Of a stretch of 64,000 bases of DNA, positions 57,844-64,000 are shown piece by piece. The position numbers and the translations under genes were made by a program. The notes under the pieces were generated by a model that made no database searches, was not told the DNA's origin, and was given only the letters and a program-made list of their open reading frames with translations. Within the stretch, counting starts at the first letter, position 1, and each line of letters begins with the position of its first letter. Origin of the DNA: Nesterenkonia sandarakina (lineage in GTDB: Bacteria; Actinomycetota; Actinomycetes; Actinomycetales; Micrococcaceae); assembly GCF_003003175.1 (NCBI RefSeq), contig NZ_PVTY01000004.1, positions 1 through 64,000 on the forward strand, given 5' to 3'.

Positions 57844-58389
57844 TCAGCTCAGCGGTGCCACGGTGTAGAGGTCCTCGGCGGCATGGACCTCGCCGGATTC
57901 CTCGGCTGAGGGGAAGACGGCCTCGTCGAACAGTGCCGTGGTGGTGATCTCGGCGTTCTTGTCTCGTGCGAGACCGGTGAACAGCGCGATCGAGGCCGCA
58001 TTGTCGGAGGTGATGGTCGTCTCCAGTCGGTGCGGGGCGGCCGAGTCCACCAAGGTGCCGAGCATGCGGGAGGCCAGTCGGCGACCGCGGAAGCGGGAGT
58101 CGACGGCGACCTGCCAGATGAAGAGGGTGCCGGGGTCGCTGGGGCGCCGGTATCCGGAGATGAATCCGGCGGGCTCTCCGTCGACCTCGGCGATCACCGA
58201 GGTCTCGGCGAAGTCCCGGGCCCACAGGATGTAGGCGTACGGGGTGTTCACATCCAGCACGCCGGTTCCGGCGGCGAGCCTCCACAGGGAGGTGCCGTCG
58301 GCCACGGTGGGCGTGCGAATCTCAACTCGTTCCGAGCCCGTGGAGGCATCGGCGGAGTTCTGGGCAGGGCTATCTGCAGTATCAGGCAT
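57844..58389 (-). CDS. ectA: Diaminobutyrate acetyltransferase
   Basis: 181-aa GNAT acetyltransferase, first ectoine enzyme specific for diaminobutyrate. Motifs: VEIRTPTVADGTSLWRLAAG, VLDVNTPYAYILWARDFAET, GEPAGFISGYRRPSDPGTLF, and the acetyl-CoA site WQVAVDSRFRGRRLASRML. The start ATG 58389 has GGAG six bases upstream and lies eight bases after a -10 box; the frame extends another 12 codons upstream to 58425 without support. It heads the ectABC operon, which would be induced by osmotic stress. Confidence 0.93.
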   Translation of the reverse strand: MPDTADSPAQNSADASTGSERVEIRTPTVADGTSLWRLAAGTGVLDVNTPYAYILWARDFAETSVIAEVDGEPAGFISGYRRPSDPGTLFIWQVAVDSRFRGRRLASRMLGTLVDSAAPHRLETTITSDNAASIALFTGLARDKNAEITTTALFDEAVFPSAEESGEVHAAEDLYTVAPLS

Positions 58390-58397
58390 CGGTCTCC

Positions 58398-58425
58398 ACA
58401 GTAGTGAGCCAACATTGAGATTCAA
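58398..58425 (-). promoter_or_regulatory. ectA promoter
   Basis: On the minus strand TTGAAT (58425-58420), a 16-base spacer and TACTGT (58403-58398) precede ectA. The predicted transcription start lies one or two bases before the ATG. Confidence 0.5.
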
Positions 58426-58571
58426 CCGAGAACCTCGCGAACGGGGGGTGAAATCGCGGGTTGGAGAGGCCGGAAAAGTTTAGGCCAGAAGTTATCAGCG
58501 ACGACGCATGCCAGAGGCGGCAAGGGCAAGCGGCCATCGACGACTTCTTCCGGCGGAAATATCTTGAATGT

Positions 58572-58586
58572 AATCATCATGTGATT
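58572..58586. promoter_or_regulatory. AT-rich dyad in the ectA-uraA intergenic region
   Basis: AATCA-TCATG-TGATT is a perfect 5-bp inverted repeat inside the most AT-rich stretch of this region. It lies between the divergent ectABC and uracil permease genes, 147 bases upstream of the ectA -35 box. A regulator site is possible. Confidence 0.35.
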
Positions 58587-58663
58587 GATTTAAGGATAAC
58601 TGGAATATCTGGAAGTGATGCGGCCCATGCTCAGCGCCCGCAGTGAGGGTGCTCAGGTGGAGC

Positions 58664-58669
58664 TAAGGT
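58664..58669 (+). promoter_or_regulatory. -10 box TAAGGT before the uracil permease gene
   Basis: TAAGGT ends seven bases before ATG 58677 (four before GTG 58674), consistent with a leaderless or nearly leaderless transcript. The AAGG within it could also serve as a ribosome binding site. Confidence 0.35.
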
Positions 58670-58676
58670 TGCTGTG

Positions 58677-60074
58677 ATGACTACCCACAAGAAGAGCCGC
58701 CTTCCCGGTTTCGGATGGACGCTCCATGGCGATGGCAAGACGGTCCGACCGGGCGCGGTGGTGACCCCCGACGAGCGGCTGGGCTGGCTGCAGACCACCG
58801 GGGTGGGGATGCAACACGTGGTCGCGATGTTCGGGGCCACCTTCCTGGTGCCGCTGATCACCGGCTTCCCACCCTCGACCACGCTGTTCTTCTCAGGTGT
58901 CGGAACCGTGCTGTTCCTGATCATCACGGCCGGACGCATCCCCAGTTACCTGGGTTCCTCCTTCGCCTTCCTTGCCCCGGTCGGCGCCGCCACGGCGCAG
59001 TACGGCATGTCAGGCGCGCTGGGCGGGATCTTCCTGGCCGGGCTGGGACTGGTGGTGGTCGGACTCATCGTGCACTTCGTGGGCAGCCACTGGATCCAAC
59101 GGGTGATGCCGCCGGTGGTCACCGGCGCGATCGTTGCGCTGATCGGACTGAACCTCGCCCCGGCGGCGTGGAACAACGTGGATCAGGCCCCGGTCACCGC
59201 CACGGTGACCATCGTGTCGATGCTGCTTGCGGGCGTGCTCTTCCGTGGCCTGCTCGGTCGGCTCTCGATCCTGCTCGGCGTCGTCGTGGGCTACGTGGTG
59301 GCCGTGGTGCGCGGGGAAGTGGACTTCTCCGGCATCGGCTCCGCCGGATGGGTCGGGCTTCCGGAGTTCACCACCCCGACCTTCCACATCGGAGTGCTCG
59401 GTCTCTTCATCCCGGTGGTGCTCGTGCTGGTGGCCGAGAACGTCGGGCACGTGAAATCGGTGGCGCTGATGACCAAGCGGGATCTCGACCCGGTGACCGG
59501 GCGCGCGCTGATGGCTGACGGCGCCGCCACCATGCTGGCCGGCGCCGGCGGCGGCTCCGGCACCACGACCTACGCGGAGAACATCGGCGTGATGGCGTCC
59601 TCACGGGTCTACTCCACCGCCGCCTACTGGGTGGCCGGGCTCTTCGCGATCGCGCTGGCGCTGCTGCCGAAGGTCGGAGCGCTCATCGCCACCGTGCCGG
59701 TGGGCGTGCTCGGCGGGGCCGGCACCGTGCTCTACGGGATGATCGGCGTCCTCGGGGTGCGCATCTGGGTGCAGAACCGCGTGGACTTCGCGAACCCGAT
59801 CAACCTCGCCGTGGCCGGAGTGCCGCTGGTCATCGCGATCGCCAACTTCACCATGGTCTTCGGCGAGATCGTCTTCGAGGGCATCGCGCTCGGCAGCTTC
59901 GCGGCCCTTGCCATCCATCACGTGATGAGCGCGATCGCGCGTTGGCGCGGCACTGACGTCGGCTTCGCCACCGACGACGCCGACGCCCTGGCGACTCCGA
60001 TAAATGCCGAGGACCTGGCCGCCCAGGCCCGTGACGAGCAGCCCCGGGGCAACCCGGAACATCGCGAGCCCTAG
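58677..60074 (+). CDS. Uracil-xanthine permease family protein (NCS2, UraA-like)
   Basis: 465-aa nucleobase:proton symporter. The first helix region GMQHVVAMFGATFLVPLITG is typical of UraA/PyrP. Further: SSFAFLAPVGAA (TM3), PPVVTGAIVALIGLNLAP, VLVAENVGHVKSVALMTKRD with the substrate-binding Glu, and ATMLAGAGGGSGTTTYAENI with the second conserved Glu. About 14 helices. Uracil is the likely substrate because of GSGTTTYAEN. It diverges from ectABC; no pyrimidine gene is adjacent. Confidence 0.9.
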   Translation: MTTHKKSRLPGFGWTLHGDGKTVRPGAVVTPDERLGWLQTTGVGMQHVVAMFGATFLVPLITGFPPSTTLFFSGVGTVLFLIITAGRIPSYLGSSFAFLAPVGAATAQYGMSGALGGIFLAGLGLVVVGLIVHFVGSHWIQRVMPPVVTGAIVALIGLNLAPAAWNNVDQAPVTATVTIVSMLLAGVLFRGLLGRLSILLGVVVGYVVAVVRGEVDFSGIGSAGWVGLPEFTTPTFHIGVLGLFIPVVLVLVAENVGHVKSVALMTKRDLDPVTGRALMADGAATMLAGAGGGSGTTTYAENIGVMASSRVYSTAAYWVAGLFAIALALLPKVGALIATVPVGVLGGAGTVLYGMIGVLGVRIWVQNRVDFANPINLAVAGVPLVIAIANFTMVFGEIVFEGIALGSFAALAIHHVMSAIARWRGTDVGFATDDADALATPINAEDLAAQARDEQPRGNPEHREP

Positions 60075-60192
60075 GTTGCGGAGCGGCATCATTTCGCTGT
60101 GAGTTCCCTGGAAAGTGCCTTTTCGGGGCGACAGTGCCCAGCGTGGTCGGTAGCGTGACAAGGGACTTGTCCGCCGACGAAAGGAGTCACCT

Positions 60193-60393
60193 ATGGGACT
60201 CGATGACAAGACGAGCAACAAGACCGAAGAAGCCACCGGCTCCGCGAAGGAAGGCTTTGGCAAGCTGACCGGCGATAAGGAGACCCAGGCTGAAGGCAAC
60301 AGTCAGAAGACCCAGGCGAAGGCCAAGGATGCCGCCCAGGACGTGAAGGACAGCGTCAAGGGCTTCGCCGAAGGTCTCAAGAAGAACAACTGA
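60193..60393 (+). CDS. CsbD family stress protein
   Basis: 66-aa hydrophilic Lys/Ala/Glu-rich protein with NKTEEATGSAKEGFGKLTGD, the CsbD signature (K...G..KE..GKL.GD..). In Bacillus CsbD is SigB-controlled general stress protein of unknown function. An excellent ribosome binding site (GAAAGGAG) precedes the ATG. Predicted helical and disordered, cytoplasmic. Monocistronic with a hairpin behind it. Confidence 0.92.
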   Translation: MGLDDKTSNKTEEATGSAKEGFGKLTGDKETQAEGNSQKTQAKAKDAAQDVKDSVKGFAEGLKKNN

Positions 60394-60443
60394 ATCTGAT
60401 CCAGTGCTGCTCCGCTCACCGCGGAGCGCCGCTGAGAGATTCC

Positions 60444-60477
60444 CGGCGCCGGGTTCGAGAAATCGGCCCCGGCGCCG
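60444..60477. terminator. Hairpin between csbD and the amidase gene
   Basis: CGGCGCCGGG (60444-60453) pairs perfectly with CCCGGCGCCG (60468-60477), loop of 14 bases. It lies 51 bases after csbD and 59 bases beyond the end of the convergent amidase gene. Confidence 0.65.
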
Positions 60478-60535
60478 TCGTGTGCGGACATCGGTGCGTG
60501 AGCACCTCAGTGCACCTCGGGGCGCTGCTGGCCGC

Positions 60536-62062
60536 TCACGCCTGCGTGATGGTCGCAGCCAGGGCGAGCAGCTGTTCCTCCGCGCCGACACGACCGATGA
60601 GCTGGATCGACCAGCTCAGGCCCTCGGCGTCGGTATGGGTCGGAACGTTGATCGCCGGCAGGCCCATCACGTTGACCACTGAGCTGTACGGGGTGAAGCA
60701 GCACTGTTCCCGATAGTTCTCCTCCGGGTCCAGGCTGGCGAACCATCCGATCTCCGGGGGCGCGTAGGCCAGCATCGGTGTCGCGAGGACATCCCATGGA
60801 CCCAGGAGGGTCTCGGCGTCGGTCGCGAAGTCCTCCAGGGCCGCGATGGATTCCTGTGTCTCGCGCTCCGGCCGGCGCTTCGCCAGTTCGATGAAGTAGC
60901 GGGTCAGCGGGGCCATGGCGGCCAGCTGTTCGGCGGGCGGGTCCAGTTCGCCGAGCGGGGAGGTCCACAGCGCCTGGAAGTCTCGGTGGTAGCCGGCGGG
61001 CCAGAAGGCCTCGGTCCCGGTGCAGTGACTGCTGCCCTGCAGGATGTGGCCGCGCTCCTCCAGCAGCGCGAGCCCCTGTTCCAGCGCGAGGACTGCAGAT
61101 TCCGCGAGGACGATGTCCAGCTCCGGGGAGAAGGGAGACTCCGTGATCACTCCGATGCTCAGCTGGTCCAGCCCGTGGTTCAGCGCCGCGCGCACCTGAG
61201 CAAGCGCGGGACCTTCCGGCAGACCGTCGCCGGCCTCCGAGGGGCGGAAGCGGTGACCGGCCATCACGTCGAAGAGCAGGGCCGCGTCCTCGGCGGTGTG
61301 AGCAATCGGTCCTGAGACGGCCAGGTTGCGCACGCCTACGAGCTGATTGTCATCCGGGAGCCGTCCGCGCCCAGGTTTCAGGCCGACCAGTCCGCAGGCG
61401 GCGGCTGGGATGCGGACGGATCCGCCGCCGTCGCTGCCCGGGGCCATCGGGAGCATGCCGGCCCCGACGGCAGCCGCTCCACCTCCGGTGGATCCGCCCG
61501 CTGTGCGGGCCGGTGCCAACGGGTTGCGAGCGGCGGGGCCGAGCTCGTTCTCCGAGTAGCAGGGCAGTCCGAACTCCGGGACCTGGGTCTTGCCGATGCT
61601 GATCATTCCGGAGCCATGGACGCGCCGGGCCAGCGGATGATCGTGGGCCGGTGTGCTGGGGGGCAGGGCGGCCGTCCCGCGGGTGGTGGGCATCCCCGCG
61701 ACGTCGAGAAGATCTTTGAATGCGGTGGGCAGTCCGAGCAGCGGGGCGCGGGCCGCGAGCTCCGTCATGGCGGCGCTGCGGGACGCTCCGGTGCGGGAGT
61801 CCAGCACCGCTCGCCGCACCTGGTCGATCTCCGCGGCCCGTGCCAGTGCCGACTCGGGATCCAGATGCAGGAAGGCGCCGAGCTGGGACTGGGATGTGGC
61901 TGCGGTGATCGCGGTGGTGGTCAGCTCCACCGCAGAGACCTCGCCGGCGACGAAGTCACGGCGCCACTGCACCGCGCCGGCAGCGCGGAAGTCGATCATC
62001 GGCGATGCCGAGTCCGGGACGGGTGCTTCGACGAGCGGGGCGGGATCAGCTGCATGCACCAT
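60536..62062 (-). CDS. Amidase (amidase signature family)
   Basis: 508 aa. The Ser-cisSer-Lys triad is visible: Lys in LPTAFKDLLDVAGMPTTRG, the glycine-rich loop RTAGGSTGGGAAAVGAGMLP and the nucleophilic Ser in GSDGGGSVRIPAAACG. The substitution GGSTGG for the usual GGSSGG is conservative. It may cleave amides or be a GatA-like amidase; no gatB or gatC is adjacent, so tRNA amidation is unlikely. The ATG at 62062 has TAGAGT exactly six bases upstream (leaderless). A 20-residue polar extension precedes the domain. Confidence 0.88.
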   Translation of the reverse strand: MVHAADPAPLVEAPVPDSASPMIDFRAAGAVQWRRDFVAGEVSAVELTTTAITAATSQSQLGAFLHLDPESALARAAEIDQVRRAVLDSRTGASRSAAMTELAARAPLLGLPTAFKDLLDVAGMPTTRGTAALPPSTPAHDHPLARRVHGSGMISIGKTQVPEFGLPCYSENELGPAARNPLAPARTAGGSTGGGAAAVGAGMLPMAPGSDGGGSVRIPAAACGLVGLKPGRGRLPDDNQLVGVRNLAVSGPIAHTAEDAALLFDVMAGHRFRPSEAGDGLPEGPALAQVRAALNHGLDQLSIGVITESPFSPELDIVLAESAVLALEQGLALLEERGHILQGSSHCTGTEAFWPAGYHRDFQALWTSPLGELDPPAEQLAAMAPLTRYFIELAKRRPERETQESIAALEDFATDAETLLGPWDVLATPMLAYAPPEIGWFASLDPEENYREQCCFTPYSSVVNVMGLPAINVPTHTDAEGLSWSIQLIGRVGAEEQLLALAATITQA

Positions 62063-62068
62063 GGGCTC

Positions 62069-62074
62069 ACTCTA
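62069..62074 (-). promoter_or_regulatory. -10 box TAGAGT of the amidase gene, leaderless start
   Basis: On the minus strand TAGAGT lies exactly six bases before ATG 62062; no ribosome binding site is present. Confidence 0.5.
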
Positions 62075-62149
62075 TGCGGACCGAACTTGGCAGGCGATAG
62101 TCTTGAGGGCGCACCGGAGAAGTCCCCACCGCATTGAAGGAGGCCGCAG

Positions 62150-62479
62150 ATGGCAGATTTCGAGACCGTCCGCGCCGCAGACGTCCCCGCCGACGGCGCC
62201 CTCTTGGACGTGCGGGAGGACTACGAGTTCGCCGAAGGGCATGCTCCCGGCGCGCTGCACATCCCGGTCGAGCAGATCCCAGCGCGGTTCGAGGCCGAAC
62301 TTGATCCGGATCAGGACTACTACGTCATCTGCCGCACCGGCGGTCGAGCCGTGCAGATCACCGCCTGGCTGACCTCCCAGGGGTATTCCGCAGTCTTCGT
62401 CGGTGACGGCATGGGCGGCTGGCTCGAGGCCGGGCGCCCGATGGAGTCCTCCACCGGCGACGCGCCCCAGGTCCGATGA
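62150..62479 (+). CDS. Rhodanese-like domain protein
   Basis: 109-aa single-domain sulfurtransferase-like protein. LLDVREDYEFAEGHAPGALH is the entry motif and the active-site cysteine lies in YYVICRTGGRAVQITAWLTS. FVGDGMGGWLEAGRPM is the C-terminal signature. AAGGAGG lies upstream of the ATG. The gene overlaps pheA by four bases, but no functional link to phenylalanine synthesis is known. Confidence 0.9.
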   Translation: MADFETVRAADVPADGALLDVREDYEFAEGHAPGALHIPVEQIPARFEAELDPDQDYYVICRTGGRAVQITAWLTSQGYSAVFVGDGMGGWLEAGRPMESSTGDAPQVR

Positions 62480-63495
62480 GCCCCTCCGTGAACCCTGCTG
62501 CGCAGTCCGGTCTCGATGCTCAGACCTACTCCTTCCTCGGTCCCAGCGGCACCTTCACCGAGGCCGCCCTGCTGCAGGTCCCCGGGGCCGAACAGGCCAC
62601 CAGGGTCCCCGCCGGGTCGGTGCTGACTGCGCTGAACATGGTGGAATCCGGGGAGGTCGACGCCGCGATGGTCCCCATCGAGAATTCGGTGGAGGGCGGG
62701 GTCACGGCGACCCTGGATGCCATCTCGGTCGCGCATCAGCTGCACATCCTGCGTGAAGAGCTGGTGCCGATCAGCTTCGTGCTCGCCGCGGCGTCCCCGC
62801 TGACGCCGGCTCAGATCCGCAGCGTCTCCACGCACACCCACGGCTGGGCCCAGGTGCGCCGCTGGGCCGAGTCGGCGATCCCCGGGGCGGAGTTCGTCCC
62901 CGCCTCCTCCACGGCGGCCGCTGCCCGCGGACTGCTGGAAGAGACCCCGGTGGCCGATGCGGCCGTCTGTTCCCCGCTGGTCGCCGAGCAGCTCGGTCTG
63001 CACGTGATCCAGCACGGCATCGAAGATGTGACGGGCGCGGTGACCCGGTTCGTGCTGGTCTCCCGACCCGGGATCATCCCGGCGATGACCGGTGCGGACA
63101 AGACGACGATCATGATCCCGCTGCCGCAGGACCGGGCAGGAGCCCTGATGGAGCTCCTGGAGCACTTCGCGACCCGCGGGGTGAACCTCTGTCGGATCGA
63201 GTCCCGGCCCACCGGTGATGGTCTCGGGCAGTACTACTTCTCCATCGACCTGGAGGGGCACATCGATGAGGCGCGCGTGTCCGATGCGCTCGCCGGCATC
63301 CACCGGATCGCTCCGGGCATCCGGTTCCTCGGCTCCTACCCCCGCGCGGATCGCAAGCCTCAGCAGCCCGCCGCCGAAGTCTCCGATGAAGCCTTCACCG
63401 CCGCTGCCGCGTGGATCAGCTCGCTTGAGACACGCGTAAGAGAGCCCGGCGCGGGCCCCGCCCCTCGGCGAAGCCGTGGGGTGGGAGCCGGGTGA
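62476..63495 (+). CDS. pheA: Prephenate dehydratase
   Basis: 339 aa. The catalytic domain (about 14-195) has YSFLGPSGTFTEAALLQVPG, VDAAMVPIENSVEGGVTATL and the Thr-Arg-Phe motif VTRFVLVSRPG. The ACT regulatory domain (about 210-290) has GALMELLEHFATRGVNLCRI, then ESRPTGDGLGQYYFSIDLEG, the phenylalanine-binding signature. The last 25 or so residues (ETRVREPGAGPAPRRSRGV) are encoded within the first copy of an 87-bp tandem duplication, so the C-terminus looks recently altered. ATG 62476 overlaps the rhodanese stop. Confidence 0.93.
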   Translation: MSPSVNPAAQSGLDAQTYSFLGPSGTFTEAALLQVPGAEQATRVPAGSVLTALNMVESGEVDAAMVPIENSVEGGVTATLDAISVAHQLHILREELVPISFVLAAASPLTPAQIRSVSTHTHGWAQVRRWAESAIPGAEFVPASSTAAAARGLLEETPVADAAVCSPLVAEQLGLHVIQHGIEDVTGAVTRFVLVSRPGIIPAMTGADKTTIMIPLPQDRAGALMELLEHFATRGVNLCRIESRPTGDGLGQYYFSIDLEGHIDEARVSDALAGIHRIAPGIRFLGSYPRADRKPQQPAAEVSDEAFTAAAAWISSLETRVREPGAGPAPRRSRGVGAG

Positions 63496-63594
63496 ACGGG
63501 ATCAGCCTCGCTTGAGACACGCGTAAGAGAGCCCGGCGCGGGCCCCGCCCCTCGGCGAAGCCGTGGGGTGGGAGCCGGGTGAACGGGATCAGCC
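63421..63594 (+). repeat. Tandem duplication of 87 bp over the pheA stop codon
   Basis: Two identical-looking 87-base units, 63421-63507 and 63508-63594, each beginning TCGCTTGAGACACGCG. The first contains the last 24 codons and the stop of pheA; the second repeats these beyond the stop as non-coding DNA. Each unit can fold into a GC-rich hairpin (CCCGGC and CCCGCCCC pairing with GGGGTGGG and GCCGGG), so a terminator-like structure is also doubled. Confidence 0.9.
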
Positions 63595-63839
63595 TCCTGG
63601 AACATGTGTCAAAAAGTCTCCACTCCTGATCGAATGCCATGTGAGCCTTGACACAATGGTGGTCAATTTTTTAGTCTCCTGGTAATACAAAATAGTGGTG
63701 CGGGTCACATCTGCGCTTCCGAGGGCGGCATAAATGCTGGCCAGCGGGATGCGCCAGGATCGTCTCACCCAAGTCACCTTTTTGTATCGCGGCACACGCC
63801 GCCGTCCATGCACGTCAATGGCGACAACGAGGAGAATGC
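63595..63839. other. AT-richer control region before the last gene
   Basis: No gene is seen. It contains two related short blocks, GTCAAAAAGTCTCC (63608-63621) and a version with a longer T run (63662-63679). It also holds the candidate promoter listed separately and a GAGGAG site just before ATG 63840. Confidence 0.5.
63648..63677 (+). promoter_or_regulatory. Candidate promoter of the secreted-protein gene
   Basis: TTGACA (63648-63653), an 18-base spacer and TAGTCT (63672-63677). The transcript would have a leader of about 155 bases. The same stretch also reads as TTGAC/GTCAA dyad followed by six T (63667-63672), so it could instead be an intrinsic terminator for pheA. Confidence 0.4.
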
Positions 63840-64000
63840 ATGTTCACCCGATCGAACCGACGAACATTGACCGCCGCGGTGGTCTGTGCGGGCGCCCTGG
63901 CGCTCGGCACACCTGCCATGGCCGGCGCTGCGCCTGGCCCGGCACAACAGTCCGGCGTGCTGTCCGCCGATGCGGGCATCAGCGCCAAGGCCGGCGACAA
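63840..64000 (+). CDS. N-terminus of a secreted protein (continues outside window)
   Basis: From ATG 63840, with a GAGGAG site, the visible 53 residues form a classic signal peptide: MFTRSNRRTL, hydrophobic core TAAVVCAGALALGTPAMAG and a cleavage site near AGA-AP. The mature start (APGPAQQSGVLSADAGISAK) is Ala/Gly-rich and not enough to name a family. It has no lipobox cysteine at the right position. Confidence 0.65.
   Translation, partial: MFTRSNRRTLTAAVVCAGALALGTPAMAGAAPGPAQQSGVLSADAGISAKAGD

Noticed and set aside
63421-63594. CRISPR array or mobile repeat at the pheA 3' end
   Set aside because: Only two directly adjacent units without spacers; the unit includes coding sequence of pheA, so it is a simple tandem duplication.
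63360-63605. Minus-strand ORF with an internal amino-acid repeat (DPVHPAPTPRLRRGAGPAPG)
   Set aside because: It is the antisense reading of the 87-bp duplication and opposite pheA; no start signals or family.

Overview
The window is high-GC, densely packed actinobacterial chromosome. Ectoine synthesis genes, an Mrp-type cation/proton antiporter cluster, a Micrococcaceae-like gene set (ROK regulator, LPXTG-anchored protein, Asp23-type proteins, ThiO, actinobacterial TadB/TadC) and many promoters of the TANNNT type point to a salt- or alkali-tolerant member of the Micrococcales. Something close to Nesterenkonia is my inference; no marker gene proves it.

Layout. 1-2.8 kb: remains of two nested insertion sequences that cut into a Flp/Tad pilus locus (tadB, tadC, prepilin peptidase). 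3.2-4.3 kb: a secreted ice-binding-like protein whose LPATG cell-wall anchor is out of frame. 4.4-11.8 kb: a minus-strand sugar regulon (ABC ATPase, permease, lipoprotein, oxidoreductase, isomerase) divergent from a ROK repressor. 11.8-12.7 kb: small membrane proteins. 12.8-20.4 kb: an eight-gene, fully overlapping Mrp-like operon (F-G-B fusion-C-D-D-D-E). 20.7-24 kb: a UgpAEB-like ABC importer without its ATPase; a UgpC/MalK-type ATPase lies 31 kb away at 54.5 kb. 24.1-28.2 kb: a dienelactone hydrolase, a DmmA/DmmB/heme N-demethylase cluster and a LysR-like effector domain without HTH. 28.1-32.3 kb: thiE, an ABC exporter, a DJ-1 protein and a nitroreductase.

32.4-34.3 kb: an ECF sigma factor with an in-frame amber codon, followed by three Asp23-like genes. 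34.5-38.3 kb: tRNA-Gly(CCC) abutting thiO, then thiS-thiG-thiF(rhodanese). 38.3-42.2 kb: sugar kinase, HAD phosphatase, glycerophosphodiesterase and two half-length AbrB proteins. These converge on a tctCBA tripartite tricarboxylate transporter, which diverges from a universal stress protein. 46-54 kb: a membrane alpha/beta hydrolase, a PLDc_N protein, a two-component system and an FtsX-type ABC exporter. 54.1-54.4 kb: two tiny membrane peptides. 56-58.4 kb: ectABC. 58.7-64 kb: uracil permease, CsbD, amidase, rhodanese, pheA (with an 87-bp tandem duplication over its stop codon) and the start of a secreted protein.

How it fits together. Osmotic and ionic homeostasis (Mrp, ectoine, CsbD, Asp23 operon) and uptake of organic solutes (sugars, glycerol-phosphate-like compounds, carboxylates, uracil) dominate. 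At ten transcription units a -10 hexamer of form TANNNT sits 6 or 7 nt upstream of the start codon. This implies extensive leaderless translation and was used here to choose several start codons.
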